Below, one piece after another: positions 32,442 to 43,053 of a stretch of 64,000 nucleotides of DNA. Source of the DNA: Branchipolynoe longqiensis. Taxonomy: Eukaryota; Annelida; Polychaeta; Phyllodocida; Polynoidae. The stretch covers positions 74,127,543-74,191,542 of the forward strand of contig CM059193.1 in assembly GCA_030323885.1 (NCBI GenBank), in the 5' to 3' direction. The translations under genes and the position numbers were made by a program. Under the pieces are notes generated by a model, which was given only the letters and a program-made list of their open reading frames with translations, ran no database searches and was not told where the DNA came from. How positions within the stretch are numbered: position 1 is the first letter of the stretch; every line of letters starts with the position of its first letter.

Positions 32442-32596
32442 TGTTGGAATGTTTCACCTTTTCAGCATCTAAGGTCATATCAGGACGGGTACCAAGTTTG
32501 TTAGTACACACTCATGGTCAATTTATAGTGCTGACAAAATGGAAAATCAGGCTACTAGCATCATGACCCAATATCCCACTCAGTCACATTATCCTA
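32442..32596 (-). mobile_element. SINE-A, tail-side half
   Basis: From CAGCATCTAAGGTCATATCA to CCCACTCAGTCACATTATCC. The head half is missing. Confidence 0.8.
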
Positions 32597-32771
32597 AATG
32601 TGATGTGGTGGCGCCTCCTAGATGTGTCCACCTCTCTACCCGTTCATCTAGCCTGTACTAGTCTTATCGAATTGTATATATATATATATAATTTATAATA
32701 TATATATACATACATGTATATACATGTATATAGATATATAATTGTAACCATTGTAGACTATCATAGCTTAA

Positions 32772-33166
32772 GCTAAGATTCCATATACACGGTATGCGAC
32801 ATGCGGCATGCGAATGCGAATGTGGTATATGCGGCATAGATATATGCCAACCCCCAATAACCAATGTTTACTTTTTGTGCTTGGGGATCGTTAAACATAC
32901 AAACACACCAAAAAGAATACCCATGATATTTTGGGGGTTTTTTGCTCCAATTCTGTGAAGGAAGATCAAAGTTACTATTGTTTTCTATTGCAAACGCAGC
33001 AGTAATCGCATTCGCATTTGCACCGATCGGTCCATGGGTCGATCCATTTGCCGCATTCGCATTCGCATTCGCATTTGGATGGATGGAAGCAACACTATTC
33101 ATTTACATGCTTTTTTATTTGTTGCCGCATTCGCATGCCACATACCATGTATATGGAATCTTAGCT
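32772..33166. mobile_element. Palindromic MITE, CGAATG family (S6)
   Basis: Ends GCTAAGATTCCATATACACG and the inverse CCATGTATATGGAATCTTAG, flanked by TTAA on the left and TTTA on the right. The interior repeats ATGCGAATGCG / CATTCGCATTCGC in both halves. It lacks the GTCACAC terminus, so it is placed next to clan S by flank and architecture only. Confidence 0.75.
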
Positions 33167-33204
33167 TTAGTCCAGAGTAATGATTATTACAATGTACTGG
33201 TAGT

Positions 33205-33815
33205 ATCTTGCTTGGCACTTGACATTACTAATAGTAATACTAGGATAGGGCAATGAATAATTGGTAGAGTGTCAGGATAATGTGAGTGGGTGCTGGCAGG
33301 ATATCCCATAGATAAAAGATTCACCCAGTACTTGTAGTACATGGGTGAAGACCAGCCTTATATAAATACGGGCGAAAATAGGCGTTAGTATGGAACAAGA
33401 AGTAGAATGCCTGGCACCAGTGTCAAATGGTTACTTATATCAGAACAGAGTTGGTGAAATGGGAGAGAATGCAAAAAGACAAGATGGCGGCCCGAGAACG
33501 CTGTCGATTTCACTTTTAAATTGCATTAAAGTATGTTTTATTATATTTTCAAACTCAAAAGTAGTTGGTAAACATGAAGACATATACAAAGAATAAATGT
33601 TGCTTCTTAGATTGTGAAATTATGCTCTCATAAAGACTCAGTTCATTAGCCCGATTTTTCGACCATTTTTATATAAGGCTGGATTTCCCCCCTGTACTGG
33701 AAGTATGGGGTGAATCTTTTATCAAGATATCCCAGTGGTGCAGCACTGTGAAAACTGTCATAAATTATTGTGTTGTCACAAGTCACAAGTCTTCTTGACT
33801 GGCCTAGAACGCAAA
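33205..33815 (+). mobile_element. SINE-A copy split by a family G MITE
   Basis: Left part ends GATATCCCA (33300-33308), and the right part resumes with GATATCCCAGTGGTGCAGCA (33726). The SINE is diverged and lacks its head. Confidence 0.8.
33309..33725. mobile_element. MULE-like MITE family G, copy 2
   Basis: Starts TAGATAAAAGATTCACCC, ends GGGTGAATCTTTTATCAA, and is flanked by the perfect 9-bp repeat GATATCCCA. The plus strand carries the conserved short frame at 33390 (MEQEVECLAPVSNGYLY ...) and the YY1-like CAAGATGGCGGC at about 33480. Confidence 0.85.
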
Positions 33816-34507
33816 ACCCCATCGAATAAATCGCTACAGTCGGTTCTGACAAAGGCTGTAGACAAAGGGAAGCACATCAAAGGAAACATGGCAGTTTTCT
33901 CAAATGCACATCTGCATATAATGTCGAACTACGCACAAAATGTACAGATAGATAGTTGACATAACAAATTGTAGATAATTATATATCTATTGACGACTTA
34001 ATTGGGCTCCAGTCCATAATTGCAACAGTCACTCCATCCATCGCCTATCCCCCGTGTAGATTGAAACCCGTGATAAATAATAGCCACAATGGCCCTACGG
34101 GTAACGGTACATCCACGTACCACCCATTTACACAATGCGTACCCTTCAGCCGGAAACACAGGCGTCAGTGCGCAGCTGGGCCTGTCGTCTGCTCCGAATA
34201 ATTGTCGTCTGCCGTCATTGAAATTAGTCAATCGTCGTATGTTTTCACTGAAAATTGATGAATTTGTGTTTGTTTATTTAACCATAGATGTGTGGGTTGT
34301 GAGCACTCAGCCTGTGACTTCGGGTCACAACATGAATTGATATGGCTATTTCGTGGCCAGCTGGTTACTGCGATTTGACAGGATTCGATGAACAATCCGG
34401 GCGCTGCCCTTATATGGAGGTGTCGAGTGGCTGGAGGGCGCGGGGTTGGAATAGAAGGGTGTTGACATACTATTACCAAGGTAATATTACAACAGTGCCC
34501 TCTAGCG
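33816..34507. other. Unassigned DNA
   Basis: No coding region or repeat recognised. Short overlapping frames between 33998 and 34479 show no domain. Confidence 0.4.
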
Positions 34508-34789
34508 GAATATGCCGGGCGTGCTGGCCAAATCGGTAGAGCGCAGGCCTCGCATCTGGGAGATCGGGAGTTCAGTTCCCGGTCGAGTCAAATCAATGAC
34601 TTATCAAACTGATATTTGTTGTTTCCCAGCCTGGCGCTCAGTATTAATGGGATAAGGCACGGGCTGGTTGGCTCAGTGTTAGTATAATGCGACTGAGTGG
34701 GATATCGGCTCATGGTGCCAGCGGCCTGATTTCCCAGTGGGGGCAGCACTATATAGTCGCCATGAGTGCTTGCCAAATTAATTTGGCAT
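34508..34789 (+). mobile_element. SINE-A with tRNA-like head
   Basis: Head GGCCAAATCGGTAGAGCGCA and B-box-like GGGAGTTCAGTTCCCGG are followed by the body to GTCGCCATGAGTGC. The 3' end is replaced by family T sequence. Confidence 0.9.
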
Positions 34790-34937
34790 GACTTGGCATC
34801 AAATATATCCAAAGTTTGCCATTTAAATTAAATGTTACTTCAAACTGAAGTAACGTAGACTATAATGATTAATCTAATGTAGTTATCTCAGGAAATGGCT
34901 AAGACTTAAAACCATTGGACTGTGCAACTTTAATGGA
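34790..34937. mobile_element. Family T right half
   Basis: TTGGCATGACTTGG, GTTTGCCATTTAAATTAAAT and the right end GGACTGTGCAACTTTAATGG. Confidence 0.7.
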
Positions 34938-35764
34938 TGGCACACACACAAAGTAAAGTAGCATGCAGGGAGGCGTTACTTCAATTTACTCAGTGAATAC
35001 CGACTTTTATTTGATAGTTTTTTGTACGCCAAGCACTGTTTTCATATGGAGGTTATTCACCTCATTTATTCCTGCTTTATTTTTTATATATGAACAAAGA
35101 GTTCCAACAGAATCGGGCAGAACTTAGACCTATCCTTGGGCGTGTTCGTAATCTTGATGCTTACAGACTGCAGCGATATATAACGCCCCAATAAATCGGT
35201 CCATTTTCTGGATGAAGAGTAAACTTTAGTGGGGACGGTTGGAGAAGCCGGTGGGTTCTTTACAACATTAACGACACATCATTGTAGCGGCACCGGTTCA
35301 CTCTGGTCTGATTGTAGAAGTGCACTTGGGTCCAGTAGCCAATGGTTTAGGAGGAAGGGAGGGGGAAATGTGGGATCTGCAGCAAGAAGAAAGCGAAACA
35401 GTGAAAAAAGAAAAGGGCCCCACCCAAGAAAACAACTCCCTTGATCAGGGGTATGAGTAAGCCTGAGAGAGAAAAAAGAACGGGTAGTATAGAGGAAAGA
35501 GAAATGAGGAGAGTTGAGTCAAAGGGCCGTGCCTCCTTGCCCTGTCGTTTGCAGTCAGCGAGCCAGACATAGAGGAGTAAGAGGTAGAAAGTGAAATGAT
35601 GGCCGGCTCCCTCTCCTGCAACTCTTTTCAGACATAATCAAGGAGGAGTCTGGCAGCGGAGAGGCGAGAGAAGAGGTGTGGATGAAATAGGGCCCAGACA
35701 GGAAGTGATAATTGTGAGGATAAATAAGGTTATGATATAGCAGAACTGGAACCAGAACTGATTC
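34938..35764. other. Unassigned DNA, partly purine-rich
   Basis: 35340-35700 is strongly A/G-rich (for example GGAGGAAGGGAGGGGGAAAT). No coding similarity was found, and no repeat partner is seen in the window. Confidence 0.4.
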
Positions 35765-36290
35765 ATATTGCTTGTTTGCTTTCTGTTGTTTTACATCCTA
35801 GCAACATCTAAGATCACATCAAGATAGGTGTCGACATGTGACAATGCACACTCATGGCGACTTAATAATGTTGTCCTCCTGGGAGATTAGGACGCAGTAT
35901 CCCGCTCAGTCACACAATCCTCTCACTGGGCCAACCAGTCTTTTCCCCATGAATTTGTGGGTTCGAATCCTGGTCGAGTCAAACCGATGACTTAATAATT
36001 GATACTTGTCACTTCCTAGCCTGGCACTCGGCATTATTAGGATAGTGCAAGGAATGGTTGGCTCAGTGTCAGGATAATGTGACTGAGTGGGATATCAGAT
36101 CATGGTGCTTGTGGCCTGGTGTCCCAGTGGGGCAGCACTATAAAGTCGCCATGAGTGTGCATTGTCACAAGTCGGTTCCCGTCCTGATATGACATTAGAT
36201 GTTGGTAGGACGTAAAACAACAACAAACAAACCAGTATTTCCCCTATCCTAGTATTAAGGAGTGTCAGCCCAGAATGACAACACAGCTTA
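35765..36290 (-). mobile_element. SINE-A copy split by a second SINE-A
   Basis: The left part runs from TTGTTTTACATCCTAGCAAC to CCAGTCTTTTCCCC (35948). The right part resumes at CCAGTATTTCCCCTATCC (36232). The duplicated ~13-bp target marks the retrotransposition event. Confidence 0.85.
35949..36231 (+). mobile_element. SINE-A inserted into SINE-A
   Basis: 283 bp, beginning at ATGAATTTGTGGGTTCGAAT, just upstream of the B-box-like part, and ending ACAACAACAAACAAA. The flanking direct repeats CCAGTCTTTTCCCC and CCAGTATTTCCCC are the target duplication. The copy lacks its A-box. Confidence 0.85.
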
Positions 36291-36359
36291 AATCCGAGCA
36301 ATAGAAATTAACTGTGGATATAGTGGTTTCAGTGCAGTCTATATCCATTTAGGCTTAAA

Positions 36360-36480
36360 TTTGAAAAATGGAGAGAAAGTGCAAAAAAAAACACACCCCA
36401 AAACAAGATGGCGGCCACAGAAAGTTCTCACTTCGACTTCTAAAGACTATTATAGTATTAATCTACATGATTTCTTCAAT
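36360..36480 (+). repeat. Diverged segment of family G interior
   Basis: ATGGAGAGAAAGTGCAAAAA and ACAAGATGGCGGCCACAGAA parallel the family G core (GGGAGAGAATGCAAAAAGAC, CAAGATGGCGGC). The G termini are not found here. Confidence 0.55.
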
Positions 36481-36528
36481 TATTCACCCAAAAGTAACAC
36501 ACTGTGACAGATACGTATTTGAACTTAA

Positions 36529-36842
36529 AGCGGCTGTCACACATCACTGGATTGAGCAACGGACAGAATTGTCTAGTCTTTTGGTGATAAGTATCAAAAT
36601 GTATTAAAATGTGTCAAAGTGTTGCGACATCGGGTCTACAAATGGACATGAAACAGACATGAAACCAACATGAAACCGACAGCCAACGGACGAAACAAAC
36701 TCAAACCGGATAAGAAGAGTAGATGTCAATCTGGCGGCATCCATTCACAGTTTTGTGCATGTTCAAAACTTGAACGGACACAAACCGGACTTTGTTTGGT
36801 TTCTGTCCGTTTCCCCCAATCCGGTGATGTGTGACAGCTACT
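36529..36842. mobile_element. Clan-S MITE, ACCGGA/CATGAAAC family (S7)
   Basis: Left TTAAAGCGGCTGTCACACAT, right inverse GATGTGTGACAGCTACTTTA. Repeats of GACATGAAAC and AAACCGGA lie inside, and the central hairpin is CAGTTTTGTGCATGTTCAAA at 36747. About 314 bp. Confidence 0.85.
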
Positions 36843-37312
36843 TTATATGTCTCACTTTAGATTGCAAATTCATGTGGTTATGTCAATAACCCACCTTCGC
36901 AACACTTTTATTAGCGGGTTGTTGAGCAGCCCTGTCTTGGCGACAGTGCTGTGGGACTATCTAATGTTGGCTGTGGTATGTTGTCGGACTCGCTCAGCTG
37001 TGGTTGTCTTGGTTAAAGCCCAGCATAAAAAAAGCCTTTAACACGTACTCTCCATGGTTCGATGATCATACCGCCTTCACTCCCACCCTCACCCCCAGAA
37101 CCACCCACCACCCCCAATAACACCACACACGTGACTTGCACGCCCACCTTACATGAGGTCATTGCAACTGAGCTGTGACCTTTAACTCATCCAATACCTG
37201 CAGGGTAGTATTCACGAAAGTGAGCCCTTACTTCACATTTGGTTATTAAATTTGCACACACCAAAAAGTGTAATCTAAAAATAATTAATTAAAAAAGTTA
37301 ATATGCACTATT
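36843..37312. other. Unassigned DNA with a C-rich tract
   Basis: A C-rich stretch lies at 37077-37115 (CACCCCCAGAACCACCCACC). No gene recognised. Confidence 0.4.
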
Positions 37313-37315
37313 TGT

Positions 37316-37827
37316 TTGAATATACATTTGATCAATAACTTTAACAGAAAATACATAACTACAAATATGGCTATTAAAATCTATAAAGGTATGATACTAC
37401 CATACTTCGACTATGGTGATGTAATATGTATGCGGAGTAACAAAAATATGTTGGATAAACTACAAAGTCTACAAAATAGAGCACTTAAGATATGTCTGAA
37501 GGTGGAACATAGACACCCAACTGATGATCTCCATAGAAAAGCAAGAGTCAACACACTAAATGACAAGAGAAAAGCACATCTCAAAATAGCAGCATTCAGG
37601 GAGACAAGGAAGCCTGGGATGGTGCAGGTAACAAAAAAGGCAACAAGAGGTAGTGATGGCGCAGACTGATAAGAAACAGAGCCAAAAACAGATCATATGA
37701 GGGGAGTACCGAGTACATGAAGGCAAGGGAATGGAATACACTGGGAGTAGAAGAAAGAAGTACAGGGACAATAGAAACATATAAAACAATAATCAAAAGA
37801 GAGCTAAATGCACTGGTAGACTATTGA
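37316..37827 (+). pseudogene. LINE reverse-transcriptase C-terminus, frameshifted
   Basis: The first frame reads IYKGMILPYFDYGDVI, LQSLQNRALKICLK and RRKAHL-like sequence, the region just after the catalytic RT motifs in jockey-superfamily LINEs. After a shift near 37660 the next frame gives YMKAREWNTLGVEERS and ends with ELNALVDY and a stop at 37827. Behind it is an A-rich tail with AAATAAATAAATAG. It belongs to a different family from the 9668-12302 LINE. 5'-truncated and inactive. Confidence 0.75.
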
Positions 37828-38045
37828 AAACAACAAATAAAATGAATCAAAAAAGAAAAAGAAAGATAGATAAATAAATAAATAGACAATACACTGATAA
37901 TTCAAGCAAAGTTTTACATACAAAGGTAAACTTTAAACTTATAGCCAAAACCTAATGACCACTAACACAGCAAAGTGAAGCCATTCAGAGAAATTAACTA
38001 TTGGTAACCAAACAATTATCCGATTGTAGAACAAACAAACTCACA

Positions 38046-38222
38046 GATGTTTGGGGGATGTGGGAGAAAGCTTACAGACAGAGAAAGAATGCATGCAGTA
38101 GTTAGCTACACAACAACTGAAAGTGATAACAAGAAGGGGAGTCACCAGACTATTACTGTCTAGCGGCGAAAACAAGTCATTAGACTTAACCGTTATGGGC
38201 AGCCTAAATACACCCATCACAA
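38046..38222. repeat. Dispersed 178-bp repeat, copy 2
   Basis: Partner of 3654-3832, followed in both places by an A-rich run and a minus-oriented SINE-A. Confidence 0.75.
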
Positions 38223-38249
38223 AAAAAAAAGAAAAAAAAGTATAAATTG

Positions 38250-38520
38250 CATGTTAGGTCACTTCAGGCCGTGTTTCGACTTGTAACAGTGCACACTCAT
38301 GGTGAATTTATAGCGATGTCCCACTGGAAGACTGAGCCACTGGCACCATGACCCAATATCTCACTCAGTCACATTATCCTGATATTGAGCAAACCAGTCA
38401 TTGCCCTGTCCTATTAATGCTAAGCACCAGGCCAGAGAGCGACAATTATCAATTTTGTAAGTAATTGATTTGACCCAGTCAGAGTTTGAACCAAAGACCT
38501 CCAGAACATGAATCCGATTC
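38250..38520 (-). mobile_element. SINE-A copy
   Basis: Body from GGTCACTTCAGGCCGTGTTT to TTTGACCCAGTCAGAGTTTG. Head remnants are diverged. Confidence 0.85.
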
Positions 38521-38980
38521 AGCCACGAACACAGCAAATATAGTTAAGCCTCTTTATTACAATTTTAGTTCTTTCATCAGTACAGTCTCTTAGGTAGTTA
38601 TGTGATGGTGATGAGGCTTAGGCACGCTTATAACCAAGTAAGTTTGATAGCATGGCTGTAGCCGAAGAGATGGGACTCTTGTAAGGTAAGTGTGCACGGC
38701 ATCAGAGGTGCTACGCATCGTGAAAGTAACTATTTTGCTGTTTTTTATTTGTTATTTACAATGTGGATATACTGTTTCGACTATGTTCTATATCGCATAC
38801 TTTTGCCCTGAGTGGTTTTTGTTGTGTCTGACTACGTTGAATAGAACATTGCTGTATATGAGATAAGATATATGATGGCAGTCTATTTTCTGAAAGAATG
38901 ATTTATTTTTGTGTTGCAGAAGCTTGCCCCCATCGTGGCCCTATACAGCAAACTAGCAGTGGTTTCAACTCTAGTAAGTT
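38521..38980. other. Unassigned DNA
   Basis: No repeat or coding similarity recognised. Confidence 0.4.
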
Positions 38981-39313
38981 ATAGAGGGGGTGTAATGACG
39001 TCACAAGACAACTTTCGGTGGCCATATTGGATTACATACAGAAGGCTTGCAACTGCCTACACTGTGCTTATTTACTGATTTGTTGGTTTATTTGTCACTG
39101 TTTTGAGCAGTTTGGCCTCAGAAGTTGTTGCTGAAGTGCTGCAAGTAAACACATTGGATATAAACCTCCCAGAACCTCCCATAACACAAGGAAACTCTGT
39201 TTTACTGCATCTGCATGCATTCCCAACATGACTAGGGAGGGTGCTCATAATCCAAGATGGCTGGCCACTGACCGCTGACTGCTGAGTGATGACGTCATGT
39301 GCACTCCCTCTAT
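38981..39313. mobile_element. MITE with GAGGG...TGACGTCA ends
   Basis: Left end ATAGAGGGGGTGTAATGACG, right inverse ATGACGTCATGTGCACTCCC. Both sides have a TGACGTCA-type word about 15 bp from the end and a GGCCATATTGGATT / AATCCAAGATGGC inverse pair further in. Similar end design to 60464-61464. Confidence 0.75.
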
Positions 39314-39327
39314 ACACCCATGCCGTA

Positions 39328-39545
39328 ATTGATTAAACACCTCGGATCACCCGAATCACTTGTTTTGCTCATGCGCAGACCTTACAACCTCGAGTAGCAT
39401 AACCGAATGCGCTCGGGGAGGAAACAATGGTGGCTTAATCCAGCACTCTTTTTTTTCTTTAATAACCAATATATCGACAGACAAAATAGGGTTTAAAGTA
39501 TTTTATGATTGCATAATTTAGTTATGTAAAATATAATTTATTATA
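39328..39545. mobile_element. Partial element H2
   Basis: GCCGTAATTGATTAAACACC, GATCACCCGAATCACTTG, CTCATGCGCAGACC and ATGGTGGCTTAATC match 5174-5645. The other terminus is not found. Confidence 0.65.
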
Positions 39546-39994
39546 GATATATAAATGGGCGGTGCGGGGGATCCCCTCCTTGTTCATTTTAATTATGATT
39601 TGATGATTTGATTAATATTATATTATTGACCAATGATATGTCGACGCAGCCTACGCTTTGCTGCAAGCCGGCTGGATGAGCGCATGTGGCACCACCATCC
39701 ACCTTTTCGCTGTTCCTACCTGTATACTCTGTCCATTCGCACCTGTATTTTACTTTTATGATTGACGGGTAGGCCTATATTGCCCAGCCAAAGAGAGCCT
39801 CGTGAATAAATAGGAATATAGCTATATGGTTAAGCATCTCAGGGCCTTATCTTGACTTCACTCCAGCATGTACGAAATCTAAAACTGAATGAATTCCAAA
39901 TATATACTGTATAGACTACATCACGGTTCCGACTGCGCATGCGCTGAAAACGGCCTTGGGAGCAAAGCAAAGCCGTACGGCCATTGAGTTTGCC
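39546..39994. other. Unassigned DNA
   Basis: Nothing recognised except an NRF1-like CTGCGCATGCGC at about 39932. Confidence 0.4.
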
Positions 39995-40205
39995 TATATG
40001 CGCATTGAAAAACGTCAGTTTTATTCAAAATTAATAGAAATCCAAAACCCTAACCGTATCAATTTAATATAATCTTTTTGTTAAACATGTTTTCTATATG
40101 TGTTCCAAGTGGTTTCTGCCTAGGTGGTGTCGTTTTATCAATATTTTACTTTTTCTGTATGGAGATTGCTCACTGCCATTGACAATGCATTGAGTACTCT
40201 GGCTA
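39995..40205. repeat. Single Q unit, inverse orientation
   Basis: AAAAACGTCAGTTTTATTCA to GCCATTGACAATGCATTGAG, one ~210-bp unit related to 2807-3183 and 60464-61464. Confidence 0.75.
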
Positions 40206-40549
40206 TGGCTCTAACACTAGTCTGAGTGCCTAGATCTTTCTAAATCTAAATTCACATGCCATAAGATGTGCTGATTATATTTATGTAAATGCAATGCTGG
40301 ATAAAAGATTAATATCTTAATTTATTATATATATTGTTTTAGTTAGTATTCTATGTTTCAAACAAGAGCTGAGATGAGCTGAAACTGGCACATTTCATAG
40401 CTGCACCCAGTGTATTAGCATGTGCCATGTGCTTTTGGGGGGGTGGGGGGTTTTTGCTCTGATGCATCCCACAATGCACCGCGCCGGTGGAACCTTGATG
40501 TAGTCTATTGATTTGTGTTTGTGTTGTTCAATTACACTTTCGAGTCTTG
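40206..40549. other. Unassigned DNA with a G-rich tract
   Basis: A G-rich stretch lies at about 40436-40450. No gene. Confidence 0.4.
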
Positions 40550-40905
40550 TATGCCCTACTTAAAATGTCCTAATCCATACAAACATCACATTCTCGAAAC
40601 CAAAGCACTTCCCTAGATGTTATCCTATATTTTCATCTTGGTTACTGATGCATATTTTAAGCATGTGTTGCTGTAAAGTAAGGATCCTAAGTCAATTTAA
40701 TAGAACCCAATATGAAGCCTTATGATGTCAAATATTTCGGCATGTGTGCCCACCTAATTCTGCATTTTTTCACTTTAAATATTTATAAAGTTATCCTTTT
40801 GAAAAATGAAAGTTACTTCAAACTAAAGTAAAGTAGATTATAATGATCAACCTGATACATTTATCAAAAGAAATATGGAGACAACTCAAAACAATACATA
40901 ATACA
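40550..40905. mobile_element. Family T, diverged copy
   Basis: CGAAACCAAAGCACTTCCCT, AAGTCAATTTAATAGAACCC and CTAAAGTAAAGTAGATTATA match family T. Both ends are worn. Confidence 0.6.
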
Positions 40906-40994
40906 GTGTTAATGGATCCCCATGCAGCCAATAGATATATATATATCTATATGTCTCAGCATATATATATATATAATATACATCGAATGACTTG

Positions 40995-41190
40995 AAGTGA
41001 TGCAAAAAGAATGGGATGTTCTGCCCACAGCAGGACTCGAACCCATGTTGCTGCCATTCTGGGGCTAGTGTTGAAACCATTAGTCTATTTACGGTGCATT
41101 CTAAAACTTCCTCCCTACATCTACCTGCGTATGTGGCATTTCACTTGTAGATGTAAACTTGTAACTCACTACACTCACCCCTTTATGTCT
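40995..41190 (-). mobile_element. SINE-B-like element
   Basis: tRNA-like head on the minus strand (B-box side GGGTTCGAGTCCTGC). The tail-side block AACTCACTACACTCACCCC matches the SINE-B GACCACTACACTCGTCCCCC block. Confidence 0.65.
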
Positions 41191-41205
41191 CAGACTGACA
41201 ACTAG

Positions 41206-41537
41206 TTGGTTGATTGGATGTTCGAGTTTTAAGTCCTGACAACATCTAAGCTCACATCAGCATAGGTACTGACTTGTGACAGTGTGGACTCATGGCAACC
41301 TCATAGGGCTGCCCAACTGGGAGACCAGGCCACCAGCACCATGACATGATATCCCACTCAGTCACATTATCCTGACACCAAACCAACCAGTCCTTGCACT
41401 ATCCTAATATTGCTGAGCGTTTGGCTAGGAAGCAACAAGTGCCAATTTTGTAAGCCTGGTTTGACTCGACTGGGAATTGAATTTCCGACCTTCCGCACGG
41501 AAGGCCTGCACTCTACCGATTCGGCTACCGCGTCCGC
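41206..41537 (-). mobile_element. SINE-A, near full length
   Basis: From GATTGGATGTTCGAGTTTTA to the head (minus-strand GTAGCCGAATCGGTAGAGTG). B-box-like GGTCGGAAATTCAATTCCC. About 330 bp. Confidence 0.9.
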
Positions 41538-41679
41538 TAGCTGACAGTTATAAATATACAGGTAGCGAAGGCCGATAACATACACACACCAGGTTCAGGG
41601 GTGTATTTAAATAATTTTAGTCACAACATCATGAGGTGTCAAAGGGGTGGGGGGGGGGGGCGATGATACAAACAAACAG

Positions 41680-41774
41680 GATACTATGCATAGAATGGGA
41701 CTTGAACCTATACTTCTGCCATTCCGGGGTCATCATTCTACCCATTAGTCTATTTAGGCTCCCTGATGCAATTG
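41680..41774 (-). mobile_element. SINE-B-like head fragment
   Basis: GAATGGGACTTGAACCTATA, CATTCCGGGGTCATCATTCT and TAGGCTCCCTGATG parallel the SINE-B head. It is cut by the RTE insertion. Confidence 0.6.
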
Positions 41775-42184
41775 TATGGGGCTCAGACATTGACAATCTC
41801 TAAGAAAATGTACAAACGCTTAGCAGCATTTGAGATGTGGACTTATCGAAGGATGTTGAAAATATCATGGACAAAGAAGATCACCAACAAAGAAGTTCTC
41901 AGAAAAATTAAAAATAAGAAAAGCTTGTTTGCCACTATACAGACAAAGAAACTTATTTATTTTGGCCACATCATTCGTCAGAGTTCAATATACCGTACAT
42001 TGTTGGAAGGGAAGGTGAATGGCAGCAGAGGGAGAGGGAGACCAAGAACATCATGGTTTACAAATATTTCACAGTGGACAGGCTTGAATTATTCACAGTT
42101 TATCAGAACAGCACAACATCGGGACAAGTGGAGAACCATTGCATCCAACCCTCGACTAGAGGACGGAACTATTGATTGATTGAT
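41775..42184 (+). pseudogene. RTE-type LINE 3' end with 11-bp target duplication
   Basis: C-terminal ~135 residues of an RTE-clade polyprotein: YGAQTLTISKKMYKRLAAFE, MWTYRRMLKISWTKKI, LIYFGHIIRQSS, EGKVNGSRGRGRPRTSW, ending NPRLEDGTID. The 3' end is a short (TTGA)n tail, typical of RTE elements. TGATGCAATTG flanks it on both sides (41764-41774 and 42185-42195). The frame is open throughout, so the insertion is younger than its relative at 22577-23010. It is strongly 5'-truncated, so it cannot act alone. The apparent ATG at 41766 belongs to the target sequence. Confidence 0.9.
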
Positions 42185-42546
42185 TGATGCAATTGCGTAC
42201 TATATATGGAAATTGTGAATAAAACATGTCTTATAAAGGTCTTAAAGTTGCCTGGTCTGATGATTTTGAGCTTCTGCCATTTTTCTGAGATACATATATT
42301 TAATTGATTGTCATAGTCTACTTTACCATCATTTGAGATAACTTATAATTTAAATGGCTAACTTTTGGGATATTTGAAGTGCAAACATGGGAAATTAATT
42401 TTGGCAAGCACACAGAAACTCTGACACCACAGACTTCTGCAGTAACAGCTTCTATTAAATGAACTCAGTTGTCCTTTCTATGTTGAAACAAATGCTGAAG
42501 AAGTACGTCAGTATCTAAGTTAGACATGTAGAATCAAATCTACATA

Positions 42547-42882
42547 CAGTATAACCCCATTAAACCAAGCTCGGTTAATCCACATTATCGGTTAATCCAA
42601 ACTTTTTTCGGCTGCCCGCCAAAATACTATCATTTATCATACAATAAAGTTGGTTAAGCCAAAGTCGGTTAATCCAAATTATTGGTTAATCCAAACAGAA
42701 TGTTCGGACCTCAGGCCACTTCCAGTACGGTTAAACCAAACTTTCATGTGCTGATAAGGTCATATGAGACCCCACCGAATTTTGTATATGATAAATGGTA
42801 GTATTTTGAAGGGAACCTAGAAATTTGTTCGGATTAACCAATCGTTTGGTTTAACCAAGCTTGGTTTAACTGGGTTATACTG
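42547..42882. mobile_element. Pogo/Tigger-like MITE (P1)
   Basis: 336 bp with 27-bp inverted ends starting CAGTATAACCC.ATTAAACCA, flanked by TA on both sides. The interior reiterates GGTTAATCCAAA. CAGT ends plus TA targets suggest the Tc1/mariner group (pogo branch). Non-autonomous. Confidence 0.8.
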
Positions 42883-42974
42883 TATGTACATAAAAGACAA
42901 TAATCAAAGTGTCCACATGCGTTGTATATTACATGTGCAATACACGCTTACTCTAAGTCAAAGTCAAAGCCAAA

Positions 42975-43053
42975 GCTAGATTAAGCCAATGATCGGTTAA
43001 TCCAAGCAAATTCCTACGGTCCCTTCAAGTTTGGTTTAATGGGGGTTATACTG
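42975..43053. mobile_element. Pogo-like MITE fragment
   Basis: Right part only: ATCGGTTAATCCAAGC to GGGGGTTATACTG followed by TA. Confidence 0.7.

Noticed and set aside
31890..32740. CRISPR-like regular repeats
   Set aside because: Tracts are simple (TA)n and related microsatellites without spacers; the genome is eukaryotic.
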